Source: an uncultured Lachnospiraceae bacterium
GTDB taxonomy: Bacteria; Bacillota; Clostridia; Lachnospirales; Lachnospiraceae
Reading direction: 5' to 3'
Assembly (NCBI GenBank): GCA_947175305.1
Contig: CAMWMO010000106.1
Location: forward strand, 1-6,356
DNA length: 6,356 bases
A program made the position numbers and the translations under genes. The notes under the pieces were generated by a model. That model did no database searches. It had not been told where the DNA came from and saw nothing but the letters and a program-made list of their open reading frames with translations. Shown here one piece after another: positions 1 through 4,909 of the stretch (position 1 is the first letter of the stretch; every line of letters starts with the position of its first letter).

Positions 1-441
1 ATGCCACGCAACGATATTGTCGTAGTCTTTGTAACGCTCGGCCAGCTTCGTGGCAAGCGCAACGGCATATTTCTGATAAGTCGGACTGTTCGGACAGGAA
101 TTGTGACGGCAGCCGAATTTTCTTTTCATGCCGCTGAATTCCGTGCGCAATATGTCGGGATGTTTTCTGGCCATCCAGGCGGGATGAGCGCCGGTAGAAG
201 TGGCGAGACAGACTTTTAACCCGTGCTTTTTAACCAGATGCATGATCTTATCCAGCTTTTCAAAATCATAGACATCATCATCCGGCTGCAGGGATGCCCA
301 GCTAAAGACGTTTAGTGTGACTACATCGATATGTGCCAGTGCAAGCAGACGCATATCTTCCTCCCAGGTTTCTTCGGGCCATTGCTCCGGGTTGTAATCC
401 CCGCCATAAAGGATCTTGTGTACTCTATCTGATTCGATCAT
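1..441 (-). CDS. GH42 beta-galactosidase, N-terminal part (runs off left edge)
   Basis: Translating the minus strand from the ATG at 441 gives 147 residues, open to the window edge. GH42 enzymes release terminal beta-galactose from lactose or plant/host galactosides, usually in the cytoplasm. Seen here: the family's opening strand GGDYNPEQWP (13-22), the barrel segment DVVTLNVFSWASLQP (39-53), the conserved stretch FGCRHNSCPNSP (109-120), and IVAWH (143-147). IVAWH normally runs into the SNEYG segment carrying the acid/base Glu, so both catalytic glutamates lie outside the window. No signal peptide is present, so it is cytoplasmic. The start is supported by GAGGT six bases upstream (complement of 448-452). 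A second ATG at 446-444 is out of frame. It is transcribed divergently from the toxin-antitoxin pair. Family assignment is firm; natural substrate is unknown. Confidence 0.93.
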   Translation of the reverse strand, partial: MIESDRVHKILYGGDYNPEQWPEETWEEDMRLLALAHIDVVTLNVFSWASLQPDDDVYDFEKLDKIMHLVKKHGLKVCLATSTGAHPAWMARKHPDILRTEFSGMKRKFGCRHNSCPNSPTYQKYAVALATKLAERYKDYDNIVAWH

Positions 442-497
442 GCCATAACCTCACTTTCTAAAAAGTATAAAGAAGATAAGATGCATATTTACCAGAT

Positions 498-526
498 ATT
501 TTATCACTTTTAAAGTATGTTTACAA
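498..526 (-). promoter_or_regulatory. Putative promoter of the GH42 gene
   Basis: On the minus strand, TTGTAA (complement of 521-526) and TAAAAT (complement of 498-503) are separated by exactly 17 bp, a reasonable sigma-A pair about 57 bp upstream of the GH42 start. An 11-bp odd palindrome, ACTTT-T-AAAGT (506-516), sits between the two boxes, where a repressor could act. The palindrome is AT-rich and may be chance. Confidence 0.45.
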
Positions 527-559
527 CAAACTGGCAGCATGATTCCAAAAAGAGTTACG

Positions 560-573
560 ATAAATTCATCGAA
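560..573 (+). repeat. Operator-like repeat, copy 1
   Basis: ATAAATTCATCGAA occurs here and again at 616-629, identical over 14 bp and 56 bp apart. This copy extends left into CGATAAATTCATCG (558-571), a near-perfect palindrome: CGAT/ATCG arms, AATT centre, one mismatched pair. It lies just upstream of the -35 box. Palindromic repeats flanking a toxin-antitoxin promoter are the usual binding sites for antitoxin autoregulation, so that role is inferred. Confidence 0.6.
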
Positions 574-580
574 TAATCTG

Positions 581-609
581 TTGAAGGAATGGAGAGACTA
601 TGTTATGAT
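581..609 (+). promoter_or_regulatory. Promoter of the toxin-antitoxin operon
   Basis: TTGAAG (581-586) and TATGAT (604-609) are spaced by 17 bp, and TG at 601-602 gives an extended -10 (TGTTATGAT). The predicted start of transcription, near 616, falls on the first bases of repeat copy 2. Any protein bound there would block initiation. This is the best promoter for the genes from 643 rightwards; no terminator is visible before 3472. Confidence 0.65.
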
Positions 610-615
610 ATTTCT

Positions 616-629
616 ATAAATTCATCGAA
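616..629 (+). repeat. Operator-like repeat, copy 2
   Basis: This is the second exact 14-bp copy of ATAAATTCATCGAA. It covers the predicted transcription start and ends directly against the Shine-Dalgarno AAAGGATG (628-635) of the antitoxin gene. Its palindrome is one pair weaker than copy 1, because CTAT replaces CGAT on the left arm. Confidence 0.6.
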
Positions 630-642
630 AGGATGTGGATAT

Positions 643-912
643 ATGCCAACGATCGCACCTGTTTCAGATTTAAGAAATTATGGCAGTGTTTTGGAAAAAG
701 TGTCAGCCGGCTCACCGGTATATTTAACACGGAATGGACACGGAGCATACAGTATTCGTGATATGAAGGATGAAGAAAATTTCCAGAAAGCAGAGGCAAT
801 GATTCAGCTGATGTGTGAACTCAATGCCGGTATCCGCTCAGCAGAAGAGGAAGGGTGGATTTCAGAAGAGGATTTCCGCAGCCATTTTAAGAATAAAAGG
901 AATGACAGATGA
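643..912 (+). CDS. Type II antitoxin, Phd/YefM family
   Basis: The product is 89 residues. The N-terminal half has the Phd/YefM (prevent-host-death) pattern: PVSDLRNYGSVLEKV (6-20), then SPVYLTRNGHGAY (24-36). In this family that half dimerises and binds operator DNA, while the C-terminal half wraps round and neutralises the toxin. Residues 43-89 here are charged and helix-prone, as expected for that toxin-binding tail. The ATG at 643 is preferred over the in-frame ATG at 589: it has an AAAGGATG site about eight bases upstream, it starts right at the family pattern, and the 589 start would lie upstream of the predicted promoter's -10. The stop overlaps the toxin start (ATGA, 909-912), so the two are translationally coupled. 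Autorepression through the repeats at 560 and 616 is likely. The partner toxin supports the call. Confidence 0.85.
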   Translation: MPTIAPVSDLRNYGSVLEKVSAGSPVYLTRNGHGAYSIRDMKDEENFQKAEAMIQLMCELNAGIRSAEEEGWISEEDFRSHFKNKRNDR

Positions 913-1229
913 CAAAATATAAAATCCGTTATACACCGGAGGCAGTGCGCGATATGGATGCGGTATGGGATGGTGTATATGAAGTCTCAAAGGAGCCGGA
1001 TGTTGCTGACAGGTATGTAAATGATTTTATAGACGAGCTGGAGAAGAAAAAGCAATTTCCGCTTTCCGGAATACTGCTTGTTTACAGGGGCCTTTTTACA
1101 GGGTTTTATGCAGTCAGTTTTAAAAAGTATAAGGCATTCTATCGTGTGCATGATAACTATATAGAAATCATTCGGATTATTATGGAAAAAATGGATTATA
1201 TGAAGATATTGTTTGGCGAATCCGAATAA
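909..1229 (+). CDS. Type II toxin, RelE/ParE family
   Basis: The product is 106 residues, a normal length for the RelE/ParE fold. Visible features are the first strand and helix YKIRYTPEAVRDMDAVWDGV (4-23), a second helix DVADRYVNDFIDELEKK (31-47), and the C-terminal hairpin YKAFYRVHDNYIEIIRII (74-91) followed by MDYMKILF (95-102). This matches the ParE-like pattern in which a 'Y-x-V/I-x-Y' strand is followed by an 'I-x-R-I' strand. The family contains ribosome-dependent mRNA endonucleases (RelE) and gyrase inhibitors (ParE); the sequence does not decide between them. The gene overlaps the antitoxin by four bases, and its own Shine-Dalgarno is weak, consistent with coupling. It seems intact, so the pair is probably functional. 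Its stop (TAA, 1227-1229) overlaps the ATG of a small broken ORF. Confidence 0.83.
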   Translation: MTKYKIRYTPEAVRDMDAVWDGVYEVSKEPDVADRYVNDFIDELEKKKQFPLSGILLVYRGLFTGFYAVSFKKYKAFYRVHDNYIEIIRIIMEKMDYMKILFGESE

Positions 1230-1359
1230 TGGAAGTCAAAAGGCGCTTGTATAATCCATCCGAAGGTATGATTATGCGTATGCAGACAAACTGATCGCAG
1301 AACGTAAATTCGAGCAGTTGGAAATGTACACGATGAATCTGATTATGGGTATTGTATAA
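1229..1359 (+). pseudogene. Small ORF broken by one frameshift, or gene remnant
   Basis: I do not recognise the product. An ATG at 1229 overlaps the toxin stop as TAATG and codes MEVKRRLYNPSEG before drifting to a stop at 1292-1294. In the next frame, from 1267, an open stretch reads YDYAYADKLIAERKFEQLEM (1267-1326) and continues to a TAA at 1357-1359, which overlaps the kinase ATG, again as TAATG. The toxin stop and the kinase start are 130 bases apart, 43 codons plus one base, so a single frameshift near 1262-1268 would restore one 43-codon ORF filling the gap. It could instead be the tail of a gene otherwise deleted when the toxin-antitoxin pair arrived. It contains two TTGTATAAT strings (1247 and 1352) without good -35 boxes. 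Confidence 0.4.
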
Positions 1360-2477
1360 TGGCGAAAAAAAAGATCATAGCAGCAGGACATATTTGCATC
1401 GACATTACGCCGGTGTTTTCAGGGAAAAATCAATATAATGACTTAAGCGAACTTCTGGTACCCGGCAGGCTGATACAGATGGAGCAGGCCGATGTGCATA
1501 CCGGGGGCAGTGTGGCAAACACGGGAGTTGCACTGAAAAAGCTGGGGAACGATGTCCGGTTGATGGGAAAAATCGGCAAGGATGCCTTTGGAAACATGAT
1601 TCAACAGATTTTTGACGGTTATGGGGTCGGAGGCCTGTTGGTGGATGAGAACAGCTCCACTTCCTACACGGTTGTTGTGGCGGTTCCGGGTATTGATCGT
1701 ATTTTTCTGCACAATCCCGGAGCCAATGATTCCTTTGGCAACGAGGATATTCCGGAAGAGGCGCTGGAGGATGCAGCTTTATTCCACTTTGGGTATCCGC
1801 CGCTGATGAGACGCATGTATAAGCAGGATGGGGAGGAACTTCTGGCTCTTTTCCGACGGATGAAGGAAAAGGGGATTGCCACCAGCCTGGATCTGGCGGC
1901 AGTAGATCCTTCCTCTGAGGCAGGGCAGGTTGACTGGGAGAAAGTGCTGAAGAAAGTACTTCCCTATGTAGATTTTTTCGTACCCAGTTTTGAGGAGCTT
2001 TGCTTTATGCTGGATCGGGAAAAATACGATAAGCTGTCGGCGGAGGGGAAGGATATTACGGAAGCGCTGGACATGGAAGCGGATGTGAAGCCGCTGGTAG
2101 AGAAGCTGTTTCAGCTTGGCTGTAAAGTAATTCTGTTAAAATGTGGTACGGCCGGTATGTATTACGCGGCGGCTTCGCAGACAGTTCTTGAGACAGTGGG
2201 AGAGCGGCTGGAGTTGGATGCGTCTGATTGGGCAGGAAAGCGTGGCGTACAGCGCTGTTTTCAGGCGGATGTAGTCCGTTCAGGAACCGGTGCCGGGGAT
2301 ACCAGCATTGCCGCATTTCTGACTGCGGTGCTGCAGGGGAAAAATCCGCAGGAGTGCGTAGCATTGGCGGCAGCGGAAGGAGCCTGTGCCGTGACTTCCT
2401 ATGATGCGCTGGGCGGCATAAAGCCGCTGGATGAGCTGGAGAAACGAATCAGAGGCGGTTGGAAAACAATGGAATGA
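1359..2477 (+). CDS. PfkB-family carbohydrate kinase
   Basis: The product is 372 residues and transfers phosphate from ATP to a sugar or sugar phosphate in the cytoplasm (ribokinase fold). Seen: the first strand IIAAGHICIDITP (6-18), the substrate-binding pattern TGGSVANTGVALKKLG (48-63) followed by GKIGKDAFG (70-78), and the PfkB signature SGTGAGDTSIAAFL (308-321), in which GTGAGD (309-314) forms the anion hole and Asp314 is the expected catalytic base. The usual family length is about 300-330. The extra residues appear to lie in 215-245 and 275-305, before the signature. The partner is the aldolase 12 bp downstream, so the product may be a ketose bisphosphate, for example tagatose or fructose 1,6-bisphosphate; this is inference. 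The ATG has only a weak ribosome site (ATGGGT) and overlaps an upstream stop (TAATG), which suggests coupled translation. Confidence 0.88.
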   Translation: MAKKKIIAAGHICIDITPVFSGKNQYNDLSELLVPGRLIQMEQADVHTGGSVANTGVALKKLGNDVRLMGKIGKDAFGNMIQQIFDGYGVGGLLVDENSSTSYTVVVAVPGIDRIFLHNPGANDSFGNEDIPEEALEDAALFHFGYPPLMRRMYKQDGEELLALFRRMKEKGIATSLDLAAVDPSSEAGQVDWEKVLKKVLPYVDFFVPSFEELCFMLDREKYDKLSAEGKDITEALDMEADVKPLVEKLFQLGCKVILLKCGTAGMYYAAASQTVLETVGERLELDASDWAGKRGVQRCFQADVVRSGTGAGDTSIAAFLTAVLQGKNPQECVALAAAEGACAVTSYDALGGIKPLDELEKRIRGGWKTME

Positions 2478-2489
2478 GGTAGATGATCT

Positions 2490-3335
2490 ATGTTAGTAAA
2501 TATGAAAGAGATTTTGGCGGAGGCAAAGAAGGGCGGATACGGCGTCGGGTTTTTTAACGCTGTCAATGTGGAGATGGCGCGAGCGATTATAGAGACAGCC
2601 GAGGAGCTGCATGCACCGGTTATCGTTGGTACTGCGGAGATTCTTCTTCCGGCGATGAGTCTGGAGCGGGTAGCCGAATATTTGCTCCCCATGGCAAGGA
2701 AGGCCTCCGTTCCGGTGTGTGTTCATTATGATCACGGTCTGACTTTTGAAAAGTGTATGGAAGCGCTGCGGTTGGGTTTTACTTCTGTCATGTATGACTG
2801 CTCTACCGAAGACTATGAGGTAAACCTTTCCAAAGTGAGGGAGATGGTAAAAATCTGTCACGCTATGGGAGCTACGGTGGAGGGTGAGCTCGGACATGTG
2901 GGAGATAACGAAGGAGCCGGAAAGATGGAAGATCCAAGCGCTTATTTTACGGATCCGGATGTGGCCCAGGATTACGTACAGCGTACCGGTGTGGATGCCT
3001 TGGCTATTGCGGTCGGCAATGCCCACGGTGATTATAAGTTTCCGCCGAAGCTGGACTTTGCCCGTATCGAAAAAATTGCGGAAGTAACGAAAACACCGTT
3101 GGTATTACACGGCGGCAGCGGTCTTTCTGATGACGATTTCCGTACGGCAGTACAGAAGGGCATCTGCAAAGTCAATATTTTTACGGATATTGATAAGGCA
3201 GGTAAGGCCGGCATTGAGAAAGGGTTACAGGACGGTGCAAAGAGCATGATGGAATTGATTCCCTATGAGGTGGAAGCGATGAAGGCAGTGGTGCAAAATA
3301 AATTGGAGTTATTCGGTTCGGTAAACCGAGGATAA
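2490..3335 (+). CDS. Class II ketose-bisphosphate aldolase (fructose/tagatose type)
   Basis: The product is 281 residues, the normal size for the GatY/KbaY/FbaA zinc aldolases, which split a ketose 1,6-bisphosphate into dihydroxyacetone phosphate and glyceraldehyde 3-phosphate. Seen: HYDHG (79-83), with Asp81 the likely proton donor and His82 a zinc ligand; EGELGHVGDNEG (131-142), the conserved loop carrying the acidic residues; NAHG (177-180) with zinc ligand His179; LHGGSGLSDDDF (206-217) with zinc ligand His207 and the phosphate-binding glycines; and KVNIFTD (227-233), the second phosphate-binding strand. All key residues are present, so it should be active. GAGGT (2476-2480) lies nine bases before the ATG and overlaps the kinase stop (2475-2477). 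Fructose and tagatose specificity cannot be separated by eye. Transcription should end at the hairpin at 3472. Confidence 0.9.
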   Translation: MLVNMKEILAEAKKGGYGVGFFNAVNVEMARAIIETAEELHAPVIVGTAEILLPAMSLERVAEYLLPMARKASVPVCVHYDHGLTFEKCMEALRLGFTSVMYDCSTEDYEVNLSKVREMVKICHAMGATVEGELGHVGDNEGAGKMEDPSAYFTDPDVAQDYVQRTGVDALAIAVGNAHGDYKFPPKLDFARIEKIAEVTKTPLVLHGGSGLSDDDFRTAVQKGICKVNIFTDIDKAGKAGIEKGLQDGAKSMMELIPYEVEAMKAVVQNKLELFGSVNRG

Positions 3336-3461
3336 GGAGAAGCCTGCAAGGCGTTTTTAAACGCAGGAATACAGTGCAAAATGTTTGCGCCGATCCGTCC
3401 GGTTTTTTCCACGCACTATAACAACAGGGATCACAGGAAAATTCTGGTCATTGACGGACAT
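3336..3461 (+). pseudogene. Remnant of a cardiolipin synthase (phospholipase D family), one HKD motif
   Basis: Directly after the aldolase stop, in the same frame, about 42 codons stay open with a clear family match: FLNAGIQCKMFAPIRPVFS (3354-3410), then NNRDHRKILVIDGH (3420-3461). HRKILVID fits the catalytic HxK(x4)D motif of the phospholipase D superfamily exactly: His codon 3432, Lys 3438, Asp 3453. The surrounding 'NNRDHRKI-VIDG' is the typical context of the first HKD domain of bacterial cardiolipin synthases, which join two phosphatidylglycerols at the membrane. A full enzyme has two HKD motifs, membrane segments and about 480-510 residues. Here everything before and after is gone, and homology stops at the terminator hairpin. 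An ATG at 3381 has no good ribosome site. It is best read as a deletion scrap; a translated peptide is unlikely. Confidence 0.7.
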
Positions 3462-3471
3462 ATAATATGCA

Positions 3472-3517
3472 GACCCATTATCATCCCTTATTTAGGAGAT
3501 AATGGGTCATATTTTTT
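3472..3517 (+). terminator. Strong intrinsic terminator after the aldolase operon
   Basis: GACCCATTATC (3472-3482) pairs perfectly with GATAATGGGTC (3498-3508). Past a bulged A, TCC/GGA adds three more pairs, leaving a loop of about eight bases. Six T residues follow at 3512-3517, which makes it a rho-independent terminator for the plus strand. It also lies just beyond the end of the convergent cyclophilin gene, but the bases on that side are not a U-run when read on the minus strand, so action in that direction would be weaker. Confidence 0.85.
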
Positions 3518-3528
3518 CACGAACTTGC

Positions 3529-4050
3529 TTAGAGCTTCTCCGGCTCCGGATATTCCACACCGAAAGTCTCCACGGTAACGCTCTGCATCACCTGATCCTC
3601 CAGAGGTCTGTCCTCATAGTCGGTAGCAGTCTCTGCAATCTTGTCTACATTTTCCTGTCCTTCGATCACCTTTCCAAACGCCGCATAAGCGCCGTCCAAA
3701 TGTGGGCTTGTCTTGTGCATGATGAAAAATTGACTGCCTGCGGAGTCGGGCTGCATGCTTCTTGCCATGGAGAGTACGCCCGCAGTGTGTTTTAAGTCGT
3801 TGGGAAAACCATTCTGGCGAAATTCTCCCTTGATCGAGTAGCCCGGACCGCCCATGCCGGTGCCTTCGGGATCGCCGCCCTGAATCATAAAGCCTTTGAT
3901 GACCCGATGAAAGATCAGGCCGTCATAAAATTTTGCGTTGATGAGACTGATAAAGTTGTTGACGGACTCCGGTGCAATCTCGGGGTATAATTCCGCCTTG
4001 ATCACATCGCCGTTTGCCATGGTAAAAGTTACGATTGGATTCTGTGCCAT
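3529..4050 (-). CDS. Cyclophilin-type peptidyl-prolyl cis-trans isomerase
   Basis: The product is 173 residues, a single cyclophilin domain with no signal peptide or lipobox, so it is cytoplasmic, like PpiB. It speeds cis-trans isomerisation of X-Pro bonds during protein folding. Seen: FHRVIKGFMIQGGDPEGTGMGG (47-68) in two overlapping parts, FHRVIKGFMIQGGD and GDPEGTGMGG, with catalytic Arg49 and pocket residues Phe54 and Gln57; the MARS/SAGSQFFIM stretch (95-111) with Gln107 and Phe108; and HLDGAYAAFGKV (117-128). All active-site positions are kept. The Shine-Dalgarno is the complement of 4059-4066 (GGAAAGGA), eight bases from the ATG. The C-terminal tail after the domain is short and acidic. 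It is a monocistronic gene, convergent with the aldolase operon and divergent from the acetyltransferase. Confidence 0.95.
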   Translation of the reverse strand: MAQNPIVTFTMANGDVIKAELYPEIAPESVNNFISLINAKFYDGLIFHRVIKGFMIQGGDPEGTGMGGPGYSIKGEFRQNGFPNDLKHTAGVLSMARSMQPDSAGSQFFIMHKTSPHLDGAYAAFGKVIEGQENVDKIAETATDYEDRPLEDQVMQSVTVETFGVEYPEPEKL

Positions 4051-4077
4051 ATAAAATTTCCTTTCCTAAATGCGAGA

Positions 4078-4107
4078 TTGATAGTAAACTTAATTTTATT
4101 CTATAAG
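4078..4107 (+). promoter_or_regulatory. Putative promoter of the acetyltransferase gene
   Basis: TTGATA (4078-4083) and TATAAG (4102-4107) are 18 bp apart, each matching sigma-A consensus at five of six positions. Transcription would start near 4114, leaving a leader of under 20 bases that still contains the GAAGG ribosome site (4118-4122). Its -10 shares two bases with the -10 of the opposing cyclophilin promoter. Confidence 0.55.
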
Positions 4108-4126
4108 AAAATAAAAAGAAGGTAAA
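4098..4126 (-). promoter_or_regulatory. Putative promoter of the cyclophilin gene
   Basis: On the minus strand, TTTACC (complement of 4121-4126) and TAGAAT (complement of 4098-4103) are 17 bp apart. The -10 matches consensus at five of six positions and the -35 at four. It overlaps the opposing promoter at 4078-4107. Confidence 0.5.
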
Positions 4127-4131
4127 GATAA

Positions 4132-4863
4132 ATGTTAAAAGAAATCCGATTCGGGCGGGAGGAGATCTTATATATTACGGATCAGGAGGAAACCTATGCC
4201 GCGCTGAAAAAAGAGGGGCGGTATGTGCTTCCATATTATCATGAGGGAAATCAAGGTGCGGTCTTTCCGGGGGCAATCTATGCGGTCGAATGTCTGGAGG
4301 AGGTGGAGGAGGAATCCCTGGAGATGGCGTACCGGCGTTTGGCGGGGCTGCCCTGGGAGATCCTGCAGACCGAACGGTGCGTGATAAGAGAGACGACTGT
4401 GGAGGATGTGGACAACTTTTACCGGATCTATGACGATTCCTCCATTACAGAGTACATGGAGCCACTTTTCGAGGACAGAGATGAGGAAATAGCCTATACA
4501 AAAAATTATATCGAGAAAGTGTATGGGTTTTATGGCTATGGTATGTGGACGGTTCTGGACAAAAACAGCGGAGAAGTGATCGGCAGAGCGGGGATCAGCT
4601 GGCGGGAGGGATACGATCTGCCGGAGCTGGGATTTGTGATCAGTGTGCCCTGGCAGAGACAGGGATATGCCTTTGAGGTCTGCATGGCGATCCTTGCCTA
4701 TGCCAAGACAGAGCTTTTGATGGAGCAGGTACAGGCATTGGTACAGCCGGAAAATAAGAATTCTCTGAACCTGTGCGAGAAACTGGGCTTTACTCTTGCG
4801 GGAGAGACGATGTTGGATGGGGAGAAGCACTTTCTGTTGACGAAAAGCCTGCAGAGGGAGTAA
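4132..4863 (+). CDS. GNAT N-acetyltransferase with an N-terminal HAD-like segment
   Basis: The product is 243 residues. Residues 80-240 form a GNAT domain of the RimJ/RimL-like Acetyltransf_3 type: TERCVIRETTVEDVDNFYRI (80-99) opens it, and PELGFVISVPWQRQGYAFEV (164-183) is motif A, with QRQGYA (175-180) matching the acetyl-CoA pyrophosphate loop Q/R-x-x-G-x-G/A. VQPENKNSLNLCEKLGF (204-220) is the closing motif around the C-terminal helix and strand. The domain moves acetyl from acetyl-CoA to an unknown amine. The first 75 residues are not GNAT. ITDQEETYAALKKEGRYVLP (15-34) and YAVECLEEV (50-58) resemble the tail of a HAD phosphatase, without the catalytic DxDxT part. The start has GAAGG nine bases upstream. 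The transporter follows 46 bp downstream and may be co-transcribed. Confidence 0.87.
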   Translation: MLKEIRFGREEILYITDQEETYAALKKEGRYVLPYYHEGNQGAVFPGAIYAVECLEEVEEESLEMAYRRLAGLPWEILQTERCVIRETTVEDVDNFYRIYDDSSITEYMEPLFEDRDEEIAYTKNYIEKVYGFYGYGMWTVLDKNSGEVIGRAGISWREGYDLPELGFVISVPWQRQGYAFEVCMAILAYAKTELLMEQVQALVQPENKNSLNLCEKLGFTLAGETMLDGEKHFLLTKSLQRE

Positions 4864-4897
4864 ACTGTTTCTCGGTGTTGTGAAAGAAATGAGATGC

Positions 4898-4903
4898 GAG
4901 GTG
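4898..4903 (+). promoter_or_regulatory. Ribosome binding site that fixes a TTG start
   Basis: GAGGTG lies six bases before the TTG at 4910-4912. No comparable site precedes the in-frame GTG at 4880, the ATG at 4889 or the ATG at 4925. The site itself would lie inside the coding region if either upstream start were used. Confidence 0.6.
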
Positions 4904-4909
4904 TTCGCT

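Noticed and set aside
1..219. Plus-strand open frame from base 1
   Set aside because: It lies antisense to the GH42 gene, whose conserved motifs fix the minus strand as coding.
589..642. Upstream in-frame ATG extending the antitoxin by 18 residues
   Set aside because: It lies upstream of the predicted transcription start, and the added residues precede the conserved family start at 643, which has a good ribosome site.
1250..1360. Two perfect TATAAT boxes (1250-1255 and 1355-1360) as kinase promoters
   Set aside because: Neither has a -35-like hexamer at normal spacing. The second overlaps the kinase ATG, so its transcript would lack the start codon.
2493..3026. Long antisense open frame (177 codons) opposite the aldolase gene
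   Set aside because: It is the mirror of a well-supported conserved gene, has no ribosome site, and its translation shows no recognisable family pattern.
3351..3364. Inverted repeat GCGTTT-TT-AAACGC as a first terminator of the aldolase gene
   Set aside because: No T-run follows it and the bases are explained by the cardiolipin synthase remnant's coding sequence.
3461..3466. TATAAT with TTGACG just upstream as a promoter before the terminator
   Set aside because: The two boxes are only four bases apart, far too close, and there is no gene downstream on the plus strand before the terminator.
4168..4830. Long antisense open frame (220 codons) opposite the acetyltransferase gene
   Set aside because: Composition is typical of a reverse-frame shadow, rich in His, Leu and Pro, and the plus-strand GNAT motifs are clear.
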